A stretch of DNA of 64,000 nucleotides from Cupriavidus necator A5-1 (GCF_000744095.1 NZ_JQLI01000008.1:1426001-1490000); one strand, 5' to 3'; counted from the stretch's first letter, positions 8,190 to 17,412 are shown. Translations and numbers: made by a program. Notes: generated by a model from the letters alone, not told the origin.

Positions 8190-9332
8190 ATGCCTTCCGC
8201 CCTGCATATCTCCTCGCATTTCGATTCCGGCGCCATCGAGGTCGAGGCGCTCGACCGTGCCGACGATATCCGCCTGCGCATCCGTGCCGATTCGCATGCC
8301 GATTTCCGCCAGTGGTTCCACTTCCGCCTGCAGGGTGCGGCGGGGCAGGCGTGCCGGATGCATTTCCTCAACGCCGGCGACTGCACCTATCCGGACGGCT
8401 GGCGCGACTACCGCGCGGTGGCCTCGTACGACCGCGCGCACTGGTTCCGCGTGCCGACGCGCTTCGACGGCCACGTGATGACGGTGGACTTTACGCCCGA
8501 GCATGACAGCGTCTGGTTCGCATATTTCGAGCCGTACCCGGACGAGCGCCACCTGTCGCTGCTGGCCACCTGCCAGCGCTCGCCGCTGGCACGGCTGTCG
8601 CACCTGGGCAGCACCGTGGACGGGCGCGACATGACCCGCGTCACGCTAGGCCAGCCCGGCCCCGGCAAGAAGACCATCTGGATGATCGCGCGGCAGCACC
8701 CGGGCGAGAGCATGGCCGAATGGTTTGTCGAAGGCGTGCTGCAGCGCCTGACCGGCACCGGGGTATGGGCCGGCGACCCGGTCGCGCGCAAGCTGCTGGA
8801 GCGCGCCGTGTTCCATATCGTGCCGAACATGAACCCGGACGGCTCGGCGCGCGGCAACCTGCGCACCAACGCCGCAGGCGCGAACCTGAACCGCGAGTGG
8901 ATGGCGCCCAGCCCCGATACCAGCCCCGAGGTTTATCACGTGCGCCGCGCCATCGAGGCCAGCGGCTGCGACATGTTCTTCGATATCCACGGCGACGAGG
9001 GGCTGCCGTACAACTTCGTCGCCGGCAGCGAGATGCTGCCCGGCTTCACCGAGGCGCGCCGGCGCGAGCAGTTGCGCTTTATCGAGGCCTTCAAGCGCGC
9101 CTCGCCGGATTTCCAGGACGTGCACGGCTATGCGGCCAGCAAGTACAACGCCGATGCGCTCAAGCTGGCGTCCAAGTACATCGGCCATACCTTCGGCTGC
9201 CTGGCGCTGACGCTGGAAATGCCGTTCAAGGACAACGCCGACCTGCCCGAGCCTGAGGTGGGCTGGAATGGCGCGCGCAGCGCGCTGCTGGGCACGGCGA
9301 TGCTGCAGGCGATCCTGGACTACCTGGGCTGA
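8190..9332 (+). CDS. M14-type cytosolic carboxypeptidase (CCP/AGBL-like)
   Basis: The product is 380 aa. A beta-sandwich N-terminal domain (residues 1-130, with GWRDYRAVASYDR and the ending HDSVWFAYFEPY) precedes an M14 zinc peptidase domain. Zinc ligands are in RQHPGESMAEW (HxxE) and the later His in FFDIHGDEGLPYNF; the catalytic Glu lies in LTLEMPFKDN. This arrangement matches bacterial homologues of Nna1/cytosolic carboxypeptidases, which trim C-terminal acidic residues in eukaryotes. No signal peptide is seen. It starts 38 bases after yaaA and is probably co-transcribed. The substrate is unknown. Confidence 0.9.
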   Translation: MPSALHISSHFDSGAIEVEALDRADDIRLRIRADSHADFRQWFHFRLQGAAGQACRMHFLNAGDCTYPDGWRDYRAVASYDRAHWFRVPTRFDGHVMTVDFTPEHDSVWFAYFEPYPDERHLSLLATCQRSPLARLSHLGSTVDGRDMTRVTLGQPGPGKKTIWMIARQHPGESMAEWFVEGVLQRLTGTGVWAGDPVARKLLERAVFHIVPNMNPDGSARGNLRTNAAGANLNREWMAPSPDTSPEVYHVRRAIEASGCDMFFDIHGDEGLPYNFVAGSEMLPGFTEARRREQLRFIEAFKRASPDFQDVHGYAASKYNADALKLASKYIGHTFGCLALTLEMPFKDNADLPEPEVGWNGARSALLGTAMLQAILDYLG

Positions 9333-9405
9333 GCCAGCGCCGCCATTAGCCCGCCGCAAGGGCGGGCCTGGCCGGCGCCACGCGGACGCCGCGCTTGTTT
9401 CCCGC

Positions 9406-10170
9406 TTATTGCTTCTTCTTGGTCTTGCTGCTCGTCTTGGCCGAGCCGGACGTTGACTTGGACGACGCGGACTTCGACGACTTGGATGCAGCACTCGACT
9501 TCGACGCCGAGCCCTTGCTCCCCTTGCGGCTCTTGCTGGCGGAGGTGTGGTTCACGTCCGGCGCGGCTGGCGGCCCCGAGGCTTCGGTGACGGTGGCGCC
9601 GCCGCTGTCCAGCAGTTCGTACGCCAGCATCATCCCATCGTCATAGCCGCAGCGCACCCGTACCGGCTGCCATTCGTTGTCACCGCGGCGCTTGTGTGCT
9701 GTGGCGTTGAACGTGACCACAGAACTGACCGGCACGGCCTGCTTGCCGGGCGAGAAGCGGCCGCTCCACGGTTCGGTGGTGGCCTGTCCGGCGGCGAGCG
9801 CGCCGGTCGGGATCTTCAGCGCGTCGTAGGTGGCCGAGCGTGGCACTACCCAGCTGGCGTGCGCGGCGCAGTCGGCCACGTCGCTGGTGGCGTTCTCGGT
9901 CTTCATCAGCTGTTCGCGCATGCGCGTGCGGTACTCGGACAGGCTGACGCGGCCGCGGTCGGGCAGGGTGATGGTCTTGGTGGGCGGAGTGGTGGAGGCG
10001 GCGGGAGTGGCGGTGGTCGGGGCAGGTGCCGGCGCGGGGGCTGGTGTGGCAGCGGTGGCGGCCTCGTCGGCCGGCAGGTTGGCGCAGCCTGCCAGCGCGA
10101 TTGCACCGGCCACTGCGGCAGTCACCATGCGGAGCCCGCTGCCGAGCAGTTCGGAGATTCGTCGGATCAC
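9406..10170 (-). CDS. Putative lipoprotein, BspC-like domain with Ser/Lys-rich tail
   Basis: A lipobox ALAGC follows a hydrophobic stretch. The GTG at 10170 was preferred because it gives VIRR plus a hydrophobic core and places the lipid Cys at residue 29; ATG 10128 would leave no basic n-region, and ATG 10239 a 51-residue leader. A Pro/Ala/Thr linker follows, then a folded region with VADCAAHASWVVP, KRRGDNEWQPVRVRCGYDDG and two cysteines, resembling BspC-type proteins of Burkholderiales. The last 45 residues are almost only Ser, Lys, Ala and Gly and end in KKKQ. Envelope location is likely; function is unknown. Confidence 0.7.
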   Translation of the reverse strand: MIRRISELLGSGLRMVTAAVAGAIALAGCANLPADEAATAATPAPAPAPAPTTATPAASTTPPTKTITLPDRGRVSLSEYRTRMREQLMKTENATSDVADCAAHASWVVPRSATYDALKIPTGALAAGQATTEPWSGRFSPGKQAVPVSSVVTFNATAHKRRGDNEWQPVRVRCGYDDGMMLAYELLDSGGATVTEASGPPAAPDVNHTSASKSRKGSKGSASKSSAASKSSKSASSKSTSGSAKTSSKTKKKQ

Positions 10171-10378
10171 GGTGTTAGCGGTGTGTGCGTGCCAGCCCAG
10201 GGGGCTGGGATGCAGAATGGGTTCGCAAAGGATTGCCATGATAGAGGAAACCTATCTGACAAAGTTCCTAAATCTTGTTACCCATTCTTCTAACCATGAT
10301 GTCGCGCAGGAAGTGACCTGCCTGCTAGCAGGAATCACCCTTGCCGCACAACTGCGGCGAACCCGCAGCCAGCGTCGC

Positions 10379-10409
10379 CGTTGGCCCCGGACGACTGTCC
10401 GGGCCAACG
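10379..10409. terminator. Stable hairpin downstream of the N-formylglutamate amidohydrolase
   Basis: CGTTGGCCCCGGAC and GTCCGGGCCAACG pair with one bulged C and a short loop. It lies 12 bases beyond the stop of the minus-strand gene. There is no T-run, so it may act as a rho-dependent or RNA-stabilising 3' end rather than as an intrinsic terminator. Confidence 0.6.
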
Positions 10410-10421
10410 GCGCGTTGCCGC

Positions 10422-11309
10422 TCACGCCACGCGCGAGGGCATCGAGCGCGTGAAGCGCAGCAGCTCGTCGAGCAGCGCGTTCAGGTTATGGCGCAGCTTG
10501 GCGAAGCCCGCGGTGTGGGTCAGGCCCACCTCATCCATGTACAGCTTGCGGTTGACCTCCAGCTGCAGGCTGTGGCGCCCGGCCTGTGGCTGGCCCACCA
10601 CGCGCACGATCTCCACGCCCTTGTACGGGTGGTTGCGCCAGACGTCGTAGCCCATGTCTTTGAGCACGCCTTCGACGCGGTCGGTGAAGCGCTTGTCGCA
10701 GGTGGTGCCGTCGCGGTCGCCGACGACAAAGTCCGGATGCTCCAGCCCCGGGAACTCGGTCGCGTATTCGGCGGCGTGGCTTGGCATTGAATGGCAGTTG
10801 ATGTGCCAGGCGGCGCCGTGGCCGGCGATGGCGCGGTCGGCCAGCTTCTGCAGTTGCGCGTAGTAGGGCAGGTAGTAGCCGTTGATGCGCGCCTGCACTT
10901 CTTCCACGCTTAGCTTGCGGTCGTAGATCGGCTCGCCGGTGTCGAGCACGCGCCAGACCAGGCCCTTGCCGAGCCGGGTCTTGGAGGTCTCCTGCTTCGC
11001 GCCGGGCCACGGCGCTTCCAGCAGGGTCTCGTCGATCTCGTCCAGCGCGCGGTTGGCGTCCAGGTAGCTGCGCGGGAAGCCTGCGCACAGCAGCGGGATG
11101 CCGCGCGCCGGGGCGCCGGCGTAGAGCTCGTCGACAAAGGTGTCCTCGGCCTGGCGCAGCAGCGGCAGCGGCAGGGCGGGGTCGGGGCGGAAGTCCGTCG
11201 GGTAGGTGGTCGCGCTGTGCGGTGAGTCCAGGAACAGCGCGGAGGGCTCGCCCTCCGGCTGGTACAGGAAGAACGGACTGTCCGCGGTCTTTCGTTCTGT
11301 TTCAGTCAT
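10422..11309 (-). CDS. N-formylglutamate amidohydrolase family protein
   Basis: The product is 295 aa. LFLDSPHSATTYP near the N-terminus, DRKLSVEEVQARINGYYLPYY, WHINCHSMPS and QLEVNRKLYMDE are the conserved blocks of the HutG/FGase family, with His and Glu residues proposed to bind zinc. The family releases formate from N-formyl-L-glutamate in histidine breakdown, but many members outside hut operons act on other acyl amino acids. Here there are no other hut genes: it follows a Bug-type receptor by 12 bases, so it may process the compound that receptor binds. ATG 11309. Confidence 0.88.
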   Translation of the reverse strand: MTETERKTADSPFFLYQPEGEPSALFLDSPHSATTYPTDFRPDPALPLPLLRQAEDTFVDELYAGAPARGIPLLCAGFPRSYLDANRALDEIDETLLEAPWPGAKQETSKTRLGKGLVWRVLDTGEPIYDRKLSVEEVQARINGYYLPYYAQLQKLADRAIAGHGAAWHINCHSMPSHAAEYATEFPGLEHPDFVVGDRDGTTCDKRFTDRVEGVLKDMGYDVWRNHPYKGVEIVRVVGQPQAGRHSLQLEVNRKLYMDEVGLTHTAGFAKLRHNLNALLDELLRFTRSMPSRVA

Positions 11310-11321
11310 GGCGGGGCGAAA

Positions 11322-12308
11322 TCAGTCTAGGGAGATCTTGGCGGCGGCGGCAATGCGCTTGTTCTTGGCCACTTCGCTCTTGATCTGGGCGGCAAAGTGC
11401 GCCGGGGTGTCGCCAACCGTGGTGGCGCCGAGCTTCTCCAGCTTGGCCTTCACTTCCGGCATGGCCAGCACCTTGATTGCGGCGGCGTTGAGCTTGCCCT
11501 GGATATCGGCCGGCAGGTTGGCAGGCGCGATCAGGCCGAACCAGGCGGCGTCGTTGACTTCGCCCAGGCCCAGCTCGGCAAAGGTCGGCACGTTGGGCAG
11601 CGCGGGCACGCGCTTGGGCGCGGCCACTGCCAGGGCGCGAAGCTTGCCGCCTTCGATGAACGGCAGCGACGACGGCAGGTTGTCGAACAGCACCTGCACC
11701 TGGTTGGCCAGCGCGTCGTTCAGCGCCGGGCCCACGCCCTTGTACGGCACGTGCAGCAGTTCGGTCTTGCTGCTCATCTTGAACAGTTCCCCCATCATGT
11801 GCGAGACGCTGCCGTTGCCGGCCGAGCCATAGGCCAGCTTGTTCGGCTGCGACTGAGCCAGTGCGATGAAGGACTTCATGTCGGTGGCCTTGACCGCCGG
11901 GTTGATGCTCATCACGTTGGGCACCGAGGCCAGGTCGGTGATGGTGGTGAAGTCCTTGGTTGCATCGTAGGACAGGCGCGGGTAGACCGCAGGGTTGATA
12001 CCGTGGGTCGAGGCGGTGGCGATGCCCAGCGTGTAGCCGTCCGGCGCGGCCTTGGACAGGAAGGTGGTGCCGATGCTGCCGCCGGCGCCGCCGCGGTTGT
12101 CGACCACCACGGGCTGGCCCATTTGCTGGCCGAGCTTGTCGGCGACGATGCGCGCGACGATATCGGTAGTGCCGCCGGCCGGGAACGGCACTACCAGCGT
12201 GATCGGCTTGTTCGGGTAGCCGGGCTGGGCGACGGCGCTGAAGGAAATGCCGGCGGCGACAGCGGCCGAAGTGGCGGCCAGGACTCGGAGAAGATGGCGA
12301 CGTTGCAT
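11322..12308 (-). CDS. Bug-family tripartite tricarboxylate transporter substrate-binding protein
   Basis: The product is 328 aa. A Tat-like or Sec signal peptide (MQRRHLLRVLAATSAAVAAG, cleavage after AVA near residue 27) leads into YPNKPITLVVPFPAGGTTDIVARIVA, the Bug/TctC signature. RGGAGGSIGT, AYGSAGNGSVSHMMGE and VPYKGVGPALNDALANQV form the ligand pocket. No TctA or TctB membrane genes are nearby, as is usual for the many orphan Bug receptors of Cupriavidus and Bordetella. It lies upstream of the amidohydrolase and divergent from a LysR gene, so a small carboxylate or formyl/acyl amino acid is a reasonable ligand guess. Confidence 0.93.
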   Translation of the reverse strand: MQRRHLLRVLAATSAAVAAGISFSAVAQPGYPNKPITLVVPFPAGGTTDIVARIVADKLGQQMGQPVVVDNRGGAGGSIGTTFLSKAAPDGYTLGIATASTHGINPAVYPRLSYDATKDFTTITDLASVPNVMSINPAVKATDMKSFIALAQSQPNKLAYGSAGNGSVSHMMGELFKMSSKTELLHVPYKGVGPALNDALANQVQVLFDNLPSSLPFIEGGKLRALAVAAPKRVPALPNVPTFAELGLGEVNDAAWFGLIAPANLPADIQGKLNAAAIKVLAMPEVKAKLEKLGATTVGDTPAHFAAQIKSEVAKNKRIAAAAKISLD

Positions 12309-12455
12309 GACGGTTTTATGGGGAAGAGGGTGGAGGGCGGAAGGCGGAATGGCGGAACAAAGTGGTTTTCACGATTCTGCGCGTTCGGGCAAGCCCGTCG
12401 CAAACGAAATAAAATCCCTAGCTCATTCCATCTGGTCGTGAAGTAGAGGTGAATT

Positions 12456-13406
12456 ATGCGACGCTTATGTCCGTCGCTGACCGAGTTGCAGGCTTTTGAA
12501 GCCGCCGCCCGCCACAACAGTTTTACCGTGGCCGCGCGCGAACTGCATGTCACGCAGGGCGCGGTGAGCAAGCAGGTGCGCAGCCTGGAGGCTTACCTCG
12601 GCGTGGAGTTGTTCGAGCGCGTGCGCCAGCGCCTGGTGCTGACCACCGCGGGGCAACGCTACCTCGAACGCATCGGCCCGAGCCTGAGCGAGCTGGAGGC
12701 GGCCACGGTCGAGCTGATGGCGAGCCAGGGCCGCGGCGGCGTGCTGCATATCGCCAGCATGCCGACGCTGGGCGCCAAGTGGCTGATCCCGCGCCTGCCG
12801 CAGTTCTTCTCGCGCCATCCGGAAGTCACGCTGGAATTCGTGCCGCATGCGCAGGGCTACGATTTTTCCGAGCCTGACCTGGACGCGGCGATCCGTTTCG
12901 GCGACGGCGTCTGGCCGGGCAGCCTGGCCGACTACATGACCGGGCGCGAGGTGCTGCCGGTATGCCGCCCGGGCCTGCTGGCCAACCAGCCCGACGGCGT
13001 GGCACCCACGCCGGCCGCGCTGCTGCGCTATCCGCTGCTGCACCACACCACCGTGCCCGAAGCCTGGCCCGACTGGTTCGCCACGCTGGGCGTGCCCACG
13101 CGGCAGGCATGGAGCGGGGCGCGCTTCGACCAGTTCTCGCTGCTGACCCAGGCGGCACTGTCGGGGCTGGGCATCGCGCTGATCCCGCGCTGCCTGATCG
13201 AGGAAGAACTGGCCACCGGCGCGCTGGTGGTGGCGCATCCGGCGCAGGTGCTGGCGAGGAAGGGCTACTACCTGTGCTATCCGGAGCAGAAGCAGCACCT
13301 GCCGGCGCTGCGCACGTTTCGCGAGTGGGTGATGGAGGGGGCGGACCTGGCTGGCGCGCGGCCGTCGGCGCCAGCGTCCGGACAGGAGGGCCCTGCGCCG
13401 GCGTGA
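12456..13406 (+). CDS. LysR-family transcriptional regulator (GcvA-like)
   Basis: The product is 316 aa. The winged helix-turn-helix is at residues 1-65 (LTELQAFEAAARHNSFTVAARELHVTQGAVSKQVRSLE), followed by a LysR effector domain starting GVLHIASMPTLGAKWLIPRLP, the hallmark of the GcvA/AmpR subgroup. ATG 12456 is preceded by GAGG. It is divergent from the Bug receptor gene with 147 bases between the starts, so it probably controls the receptor-amidohydrolase pair and itself. The C-terminal 20 residues, Pro/Ala-rich, are not part of the domain. Confidence 0.93.
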   Translation: MRRLCPSLTELQAFEAAARHNSFTVAARELHVTQGAVSKQVRSLEAYLGVELFERVRQRLVLTTAGQRYLERIGPSLSELEAATVELMASQGRGGVLHIASMPTLGAKWLIPRLPQFFSRHPEVTLEFVPHAQGYDFSEPDLDAAIRFGDGVWPGSLADYMTGREVLPVCRPGLLANQPDGVAPTPAALLRYPLLHHTTVPEAWPDWFATLGVPTRQAWSGARFDQFSLLTQAALSGLGIALIPRCLIEEELATGALVVAHPAQVLARKGYYLCYPEQKQHLPALRTFREWVMEGADLAGARPSAPASGQEGPAPA

Positions 13407-13427
13407 TGGAAGAAAAGGGTGCTGCCG

Positions 13428-14603
13428 CTACTTCGACAGCACCTTCATCGCCTGCTCGAGCCCGGCCAGCGTGACAGGGTACATGCGGCCCTTCATCAGC
13501 TGGTTGATCACGGTGATGGACTGGCGGTACTGCCACAGGCCTTCCGGCTCGGGGTTGAGCCAGACGAAGTGCGGGAACTGCTCGGTCATGCGGTTCAGCC
13601 ACACCGCGCCGGCCTCGGCGTTGTTGTACTCGACCGAGCCGCCCGGCTGCAGGATCTCGTACGGGCTCATGGTGGCGTCGCCGACGAAGATGATCTTGTA
13701 GTCGGGCGTGTACTTGTGCAGCAGGTCCCAGGTGGCCAGCTTTTCAGCGTGGCGGCGGCGGTTGTTCTTCCACACGTAGTCGTACAGGCAGTTGTGGAAG
13801 TAGTAGTACTCCAGGTGCTTGAACTCGGTCTTGGTGGCCGAGAACAGTTCCTCCACGCGCTTGATGTGGTCGTCCATCGAGCCGCCCACGTCCATCAGCA
13901 TCAGCACCTTGACCTTGTTGTGGCGCTCGGGCCGCAGCTTGATGTCGAGCAGGCCGGCGTTGGCCGCGGTGGAATGGATGGTGTCGTCCAGGTCCAGTTC
14001 GGTGTCGGCGCCTTCGCGTGCGAAGCGGCGCAGCCGGCGCAGCGCCACCTTGATGTTGCGCGTGCCCAGTTCGACCTGGTCGTCGTAGTCCTTGTAGGCG
14101 CGCGTCTCCCACACCTTGATCGCGGTGCGGTTGCCCTTGGAGGGACCGCCGATGCGGATGCCCTCGGGGTTGTAGCCGCCGTGGCCGAACGGCGAAGTGC
14201 CGCCGGTGCCGATCCACTTGTTGCCGCCTTCGTGCTTCTCCTTCTGCTCTTCGAGCAGTTGCTTGAGGCGCTCCATCAGCTTGTCGAGGCCGCCCATGGC
14301 CTCGATCTTGGCCTTTTCCTCGGGCGACAGCTCGCGTTCCAGCGTCTTCTGCAGCCAGTCGAGCGGGATGTCCGACTTCCAGTCGACCAGGCTCTCCACG
14401 CCCTTGAAGTAGGCGGCGAAGGTCTGGTCGAACTTGTCGAAGTGCTTCTCGTCCTTGACCAGCGTCATGCGCGACAGGTAGTAGAACTCGTCGATCGACG
14501 GCGAGATGACCTGGGCCTTGAGCGCTTCCAGCATGGTCAGGTATTCCTTGACCGAGACCGGCAGCTTGGCGTGGCGCAGCGAGAAGAAGAAATCGATCAG
14601 CAT
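13428..14603 (-). CDS. VWA domain protein, CoxE-like (DUF58-associated family)
   Basis: The product is 391 aa. The N-terminal half (MLIDFFFSLRHAKLPVSVKEYLTMLEAL) is the CoxE-like helical region; a Gly-rich linker (GGNKWIGTGGTSPFGHGG) precedes a von Willebrand A domain with a modified MIDAS, LMLMDVGGSMDDH, and a later metal-site segment IIFVGDATMSPYE. Such proteins partner with MoxR-type AAA+ ATPases to insert metal cofactors or remodel complexes. The MoxR gene lies two genes upstream on the same strand. The start at 14603 overlaps the stop of the acetyltransferase gene. Partner target unknown. Confidence 0.88.
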   Translation of the reverse strand: MLIDFFFSLRHAKLPVSVKEYLTMLEALKAQVISPSIDEFYYLSRMTLVKDEKHFDKFDQTFAAYFKGVESLVDWKSDIPLDWLQKTLERELSPEEKAKIEAMGGLDKLMERLKQLLEEQKEKHEGGNKWIGTGGTSPFGHGGYNPEGIRIGGPSKGNRTAIKVWETRAYKDYDDQVELGTRNIKVALRRLRRFAREGADTELDLDDTIHSTAANAGLLDIKLRPERHNKVKVLMLMDVGGSMDDHIKRVEELFSATKTEFKHLEYYYFHNCLYDYVWKNNRRRHAEKLATWDLLHKYTPDYKIIFVGDATMSPYEILQPGGSVEYNNAEAGAVWLNRMTEQFPHFVWLNPEPEGLWQYRQSITVINQLMKGRMYPVTLAGLEQAMKVLSK

Positions 14604-15220
14604 GATGCCTCGCTTCGGGGGGACTCGGCGCGCGGCCGCTCGAGCTGGAATTGCAGATGTTGACGCACCGTCGGCCATTCGCTGGCGATGATCGAAAACA
14701 CCACGGTGTCGCGCAACGAGCCATCCGGCATGCGCTGGTGGTTGCGCAGCACGCCGTCCTGCTTGGCGCCCAGGCGCGCGATCGCGGCGCGGCTCTGCTG
14801 GTTCATCCAGTGCGTGCGGAACTCGACGGCGATGCATTCGAGATGGTCGAAGGCGTGGCCCAGCAGCATCAGCTTGCATTCGGTGTTCAGCGGCGTGCGC
14901 TGGACTCGACGGGCATACCAGGTCGAACCGATCTCGACGCGCCGGTTGGCGGCGTCGATATTCATGAAGGTGGTCATGCCCGCCAGCTCGCCCGCGGCAT
15001 CGCGCACCGCGAACGGCAGCATCGAGCCTTGCTCTTGCAGGCCCAGGCGCCGCGCGATCTCGGCTTCCATGCGCTCGGGCGCGGGCACGCTGGTGTACCA
15101 GAGCTTCCACAGCTCGCCGTCGGCGCTGGCGGCGCGCAGGCCCTCGGCGTGTTCGGGGCGCAGCGGCTCCAGCGTGGCGTGACGGCCGACCAGCGTGATG
15201 GGTTTGGCGAACGCGGTCAT
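14597..15220 (-). CDS. GNAT-family N-acetyltransferase (RimJ/RimL type)
   Basis: The product is 207 aa. ATLEPLRPEHAEGL is the N-terminal GNAT beta strand, MTTFMNIDAANRRVEIGSTWYARRVQRTPLNTECKLMLLGHAF spans the acetyl-CoA-binding motif A region in the divergent form typical of RimJ/RimL proteins, and NQQSRAAIARLGAKQDGVLR is the conserved final motif. It overlaps the VWA gene by 7 bases and follows the MoxR gene by 13, so the three form one operon. The acceptor (protein N-terminus or small molecule) is not evident. Confidence 0.88.
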   Translation of the reverse strand: MTAFAKPITLVGRHATLEPLRPEHAEGLRAASADGELWKLWYTSVPAPERMEAEIARRLGLQEQGSMLPFAVRDAAGELAGMTTFMNIDAANRRVEIGSTWYARRVQRTPLNTECKLMLLGHAFDHLECIAVEFRTHWMNQQSRAAIARLGAKQDGVLRNHQRMPDGSLRDTVVFSIIASEWPTVRQHLQFQLERPRAESPRSEASC

Positions 15221-15233
15221 GACGGGAATCGCC

Positions 15234-16124
15234 TCAGCGGTTGGCGCGGTTCATGAACACCAGGCGCTCGAACAGGTGCACGTCCTGCTCGTTCTTCAGC
15301 AGCGCGCCGTGCAGCGGCGGGATCGCGGCCTTCTTGTCCGGGCTCTTCAGCGCCTCGGGCGGGATGTCCTCGGCCATCAGCAGCTTGAGCCAGTCGATCA
15401 GCTCGGAGGTCGACGGCTTCTTCTTCAGGCCCGGCAGGTTGCGCATCTCGTAGAACGATTCCAGCGCCGCGGCGACCAGCTCGCGCTTGATGCCCGGGTA
15501 GTGCACGTCGACGATCTGCTGCATGGTGTCGGCGTCCGGGAACTTGATGTAGTGGAAGAAGCAGCGGCGCAGGAAGGCGTCGGGCAGTTCCTTCTCGTTG
15601 TTCGAGGTGATGATCACCAGCGGGCGGTGCTTCGCCTTGACCAGTTCACGCGTCTCGTAGACGTAAAACTCCATGCGGTCGAGTTCGCGCAGCAGGTCGT
15701 TGGGGAATTCGATGTCGGCCTTGTCGATTTCGTCGATCAGCAGCACGACCTGCTCGTCGGCCTCGAAGGCCTGCCACAGCACGCCCTTGACGATGTAGTT
15801 GCGGATGTCGTGCACGCGGTCGTCGCCCAGCTGCGAGTCGCGCAGGCGCGAGACGGCGTCGTACTCGTACAGGCCCTGCTGCGCCTTCGTGGTCGACTTG
15901 ATATGCCATTGCTGCAGCGGCATTCCCAGCGCGGCGGCCACTTCCTCGGCCAGCATGGTCTTGCCGGTGCCGGGCTCGCCCTTGATCAGCAGCGGACGCT
16001 GCAGCGTGCGCGCGGCGTTGACGGCCAGCTTGAGGTCGTCGGTGGCGACATACTGGTCACTGCCCTCGAATTTAACCTGCTGGGCGGAGGGTGCTTGGGC
16101 GGAAGCGTTGGCGGTGTTTGACAT
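15234..16124 (-). CDS. MoxR-family AAA+ ATPase
   Basis: The product is 296 aa. Walker A is GEPGTGKT (about residue 48), Walker B is VVLLIDEIDKAD, sensor 1 is VIITSNNEKELPDAFLRRCFFHYI with the arginine finger, and a C-terminal helical lid follows. MoxR ATPases act as metal-chelatase-like chaperones with VWA partners; the CoxE-like gene is in the same operon. ATG 16124 gives MSNTANAS; in-frame ATGs further upstream would add an unlike, Arg-rich stretch. A 533-base region separates it from the divergent cytochrome genes. Confidence 0.93.
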   Translation of the reverse strand: MSNTANASAQAPSAQQVKFEGSDQYVATDDLKLAVNAARTLQRPLLIKGEPGTGKTMLAEEVAAALGMPLQQWHIKSTTKAQQGLYEYDAVSRLRDSQLGDDRVHDIRNYIVKGVLWQAFEADEQVVLLIDEIDKADIEFPNDLLRELDRMEFYVYETRELVKAKHRPLVIITSNNEKELPDAFLRRCFFHYIKFPDADTMQQIVDVHYPGIKRELVAAALESFYEMRNLPGLKKKPSTSELIDWLKLLMAEDIPPEALKSPDKKAAIPPLHGALLKNEQDVHLFERLVFMNRANR

Positions 16125-16657
16125 GAGGCAACCTGAGGTGACGGCCGTGGAGCGGCCGGGTTGGCGTGTGGCGCAGTCTCTTCGCGCTGTCACGCGCGCT
16201 TTCATTATTGGAAACAGGGGCCGGAGCCGTGCGCCCGTGGCGGCGCCGCGGCAGCGGCTGCGAACGGTCGTGCGGATTCCTCGAATGGGCCAGTATAAAA
16301 GACCTTTGCGGTTCGTGTTGGGACTGGCTGACGGCACGGCCCTGGCCGGCCCCGGTCGCTGGACTGGCAGGTGCCGCCTGCTGTACAATGCGGCGGTTTG
16401 ACGCGCCCCCACGTCCAGTTTCCTAGTATCCGGCAGTCCGCGTTCAGAAGTCCCAGCGGCCCTTCCGGGTCGCGGCGATTGCGAGAGGTGGTTCCAGAAT
16501 GGTGTTCCACATCACGGCAAGCAACCGGATGCGACATGTCTGGCGGGTTGCACCTCGGCAATCCCACGGCTGCCAGGCTCCCCGCAGAAGCATTCTGAAA
16601 CCGTCTCCGCCCGGCAGGGCAGGTCACGCACGGTTTAACTTCCAATCCGCTAAGACA
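16125..16657. other. Divergent intergenic region, no gene seen
   Basis: These 533 bases lie between the divergent moxR-like ATPase and cytochrome c genes. TACAAT at 16384-16389 with TGGACT at 16360-16365 (18-base spacer) is a plausible promoter toward the cytochromes, which would give a leader of about 260 bases. TATACT on the minus strand at 16292-16297 could serve the moxR operon. An in-frame upstream extension of the first cytochrome exists but lacks signal-peptide or family similarity. I see no RNA gene here. Confidence 0.5.
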
Positions 16658-17005
16658 ATGAAAAAGCTCCTCACGATGGTGGTGCTGGGCGCGGCTGCAA
16701 CGGTCGCGCAGGCACAGGAAGTCAAGGGCAATGGAGACGCTGCCAAGGACAAGGTTGCAATGTGCATCGGATGCCACGGCATTCCGGGCTACCGTGCGTC
16801 GTTCCCCGAGACCTATGAAGTGCCGCTGCTGGGCGGGCAGAGCGCCAAATACATCGAGAACGCGCTCAAGGCCTACCAGAAGGGCGAGCGCAAGCATCCG
16901 ACCATGCGCAGCATCGCTGCGTCGCTGACCGAGCAGGATATCGCCAACGTCGCTGCCTACTACTCGCAGCAGAAGGCCGGTACGCAGAACAACTCCCTCA
17001 AGTAA
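16658..17005 (+). CDS. Class I cytochrome c, single haem
   Basis: The product is 115 aa. The signal peptide MKKLLTMVVLGAAATVAQA ends at AQA-Q near residue 20. The mature protein has one haem c site, CIGCH, near residue 38, and a Met-containing segment HPTMRSIAASLTEQDIANVAAYYSQQ, where MRSIA supplies the axial Met as in cytochrome c4/c553-like domains. It is periplasmic and shuttles electrons. ATG 16658 was chosen for the signal peptide. A second c-type cytochrome gene starts 8 bases after its stop, so the pair may work as a split diheme c4. Confidence 0.9.
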   Translation: MKKLLTMVVLGAAATVAQAQEVKGNGDAAKDKVAMCIGCHGIPGYRASFPETYEVPLLGGQSAKYIENALKAYQKGERKHPTMRSIAASLTEQDIANVAAYYSQQKAGTQNNSLK

Positions 17006-17013
17006 GAGACCCC

Positions 17014-17412
17014 ATGAAGACGCTCAAGACGCTTTCGTTCGCGCTCGGCGCACTCGTGCTGGGTGCTGCCGCCATGCCGGTCTCGGCCGCCGACCTCGCC
17101 AACGGCAAGGCGCTGGTGGAAAAGGGTGCCTGCGTGGCCTGCCACGGTGCCGGCATGAACAAGCCGATCTCGCCCGAGTACCCGAAGCTCGCCGGCCAGC
17201 ATGCCGATTACCTGTACCACGCGCTGCTGTCCTACCAGGTGTCGGGCAGCCCGCTGGTGGGCCGCTCCAACGCGATCATGGCCGGCCAGGTCAACGCCAA
17301 CCCGGCCGTGACCGGCAAGGATGGCAAGCCGCGTCCGTTCACCCGCAAGGAGCTAAAGGACATTGCCGCCTACATCGAGTCGCTGCCTGGCGATCTGGTG
17401 CTGAAGAAGTAA
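17014..17412 (+). CDS. Class I cytochrome c, single haem
   Basis: The product is 132 aa. The signal peptide ends near AVSA/PVSA-ADLANGKALVEKG (about residue 25). The haem site is CVACH with the following HGAGMNKPISPEYPKLAGQHADYL block typical of c4-type domains; AIMAGQVN supplies the probable axial Met, and LKDIAAYIESLPGDL is the C-terminal helix. It probably follows the first cytochrome in one transcript (8-base gap) and ends at a strong terminator. Redox partners are not shown by the neighbourhood. Confidence 0.9.
   Translation: MKTLKTLSFALGALVLGAAAMPVSAADLANGKALVEKGACVACHGAGMNKPISPEYPKLAGQHADYLYHALLSYQVSGSPLVGRSNAIMAGQVNANPAVTGKDGKPRPFTRKELKDIAAYIESLPGDLVLKK

Noticed and set aside
16499..16657. 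N-terminal extension of the first cytochrome c
   Set aside because: The in-frame extension is basic and lacks similarity; ATG 16658 begins a clean signal peptide.
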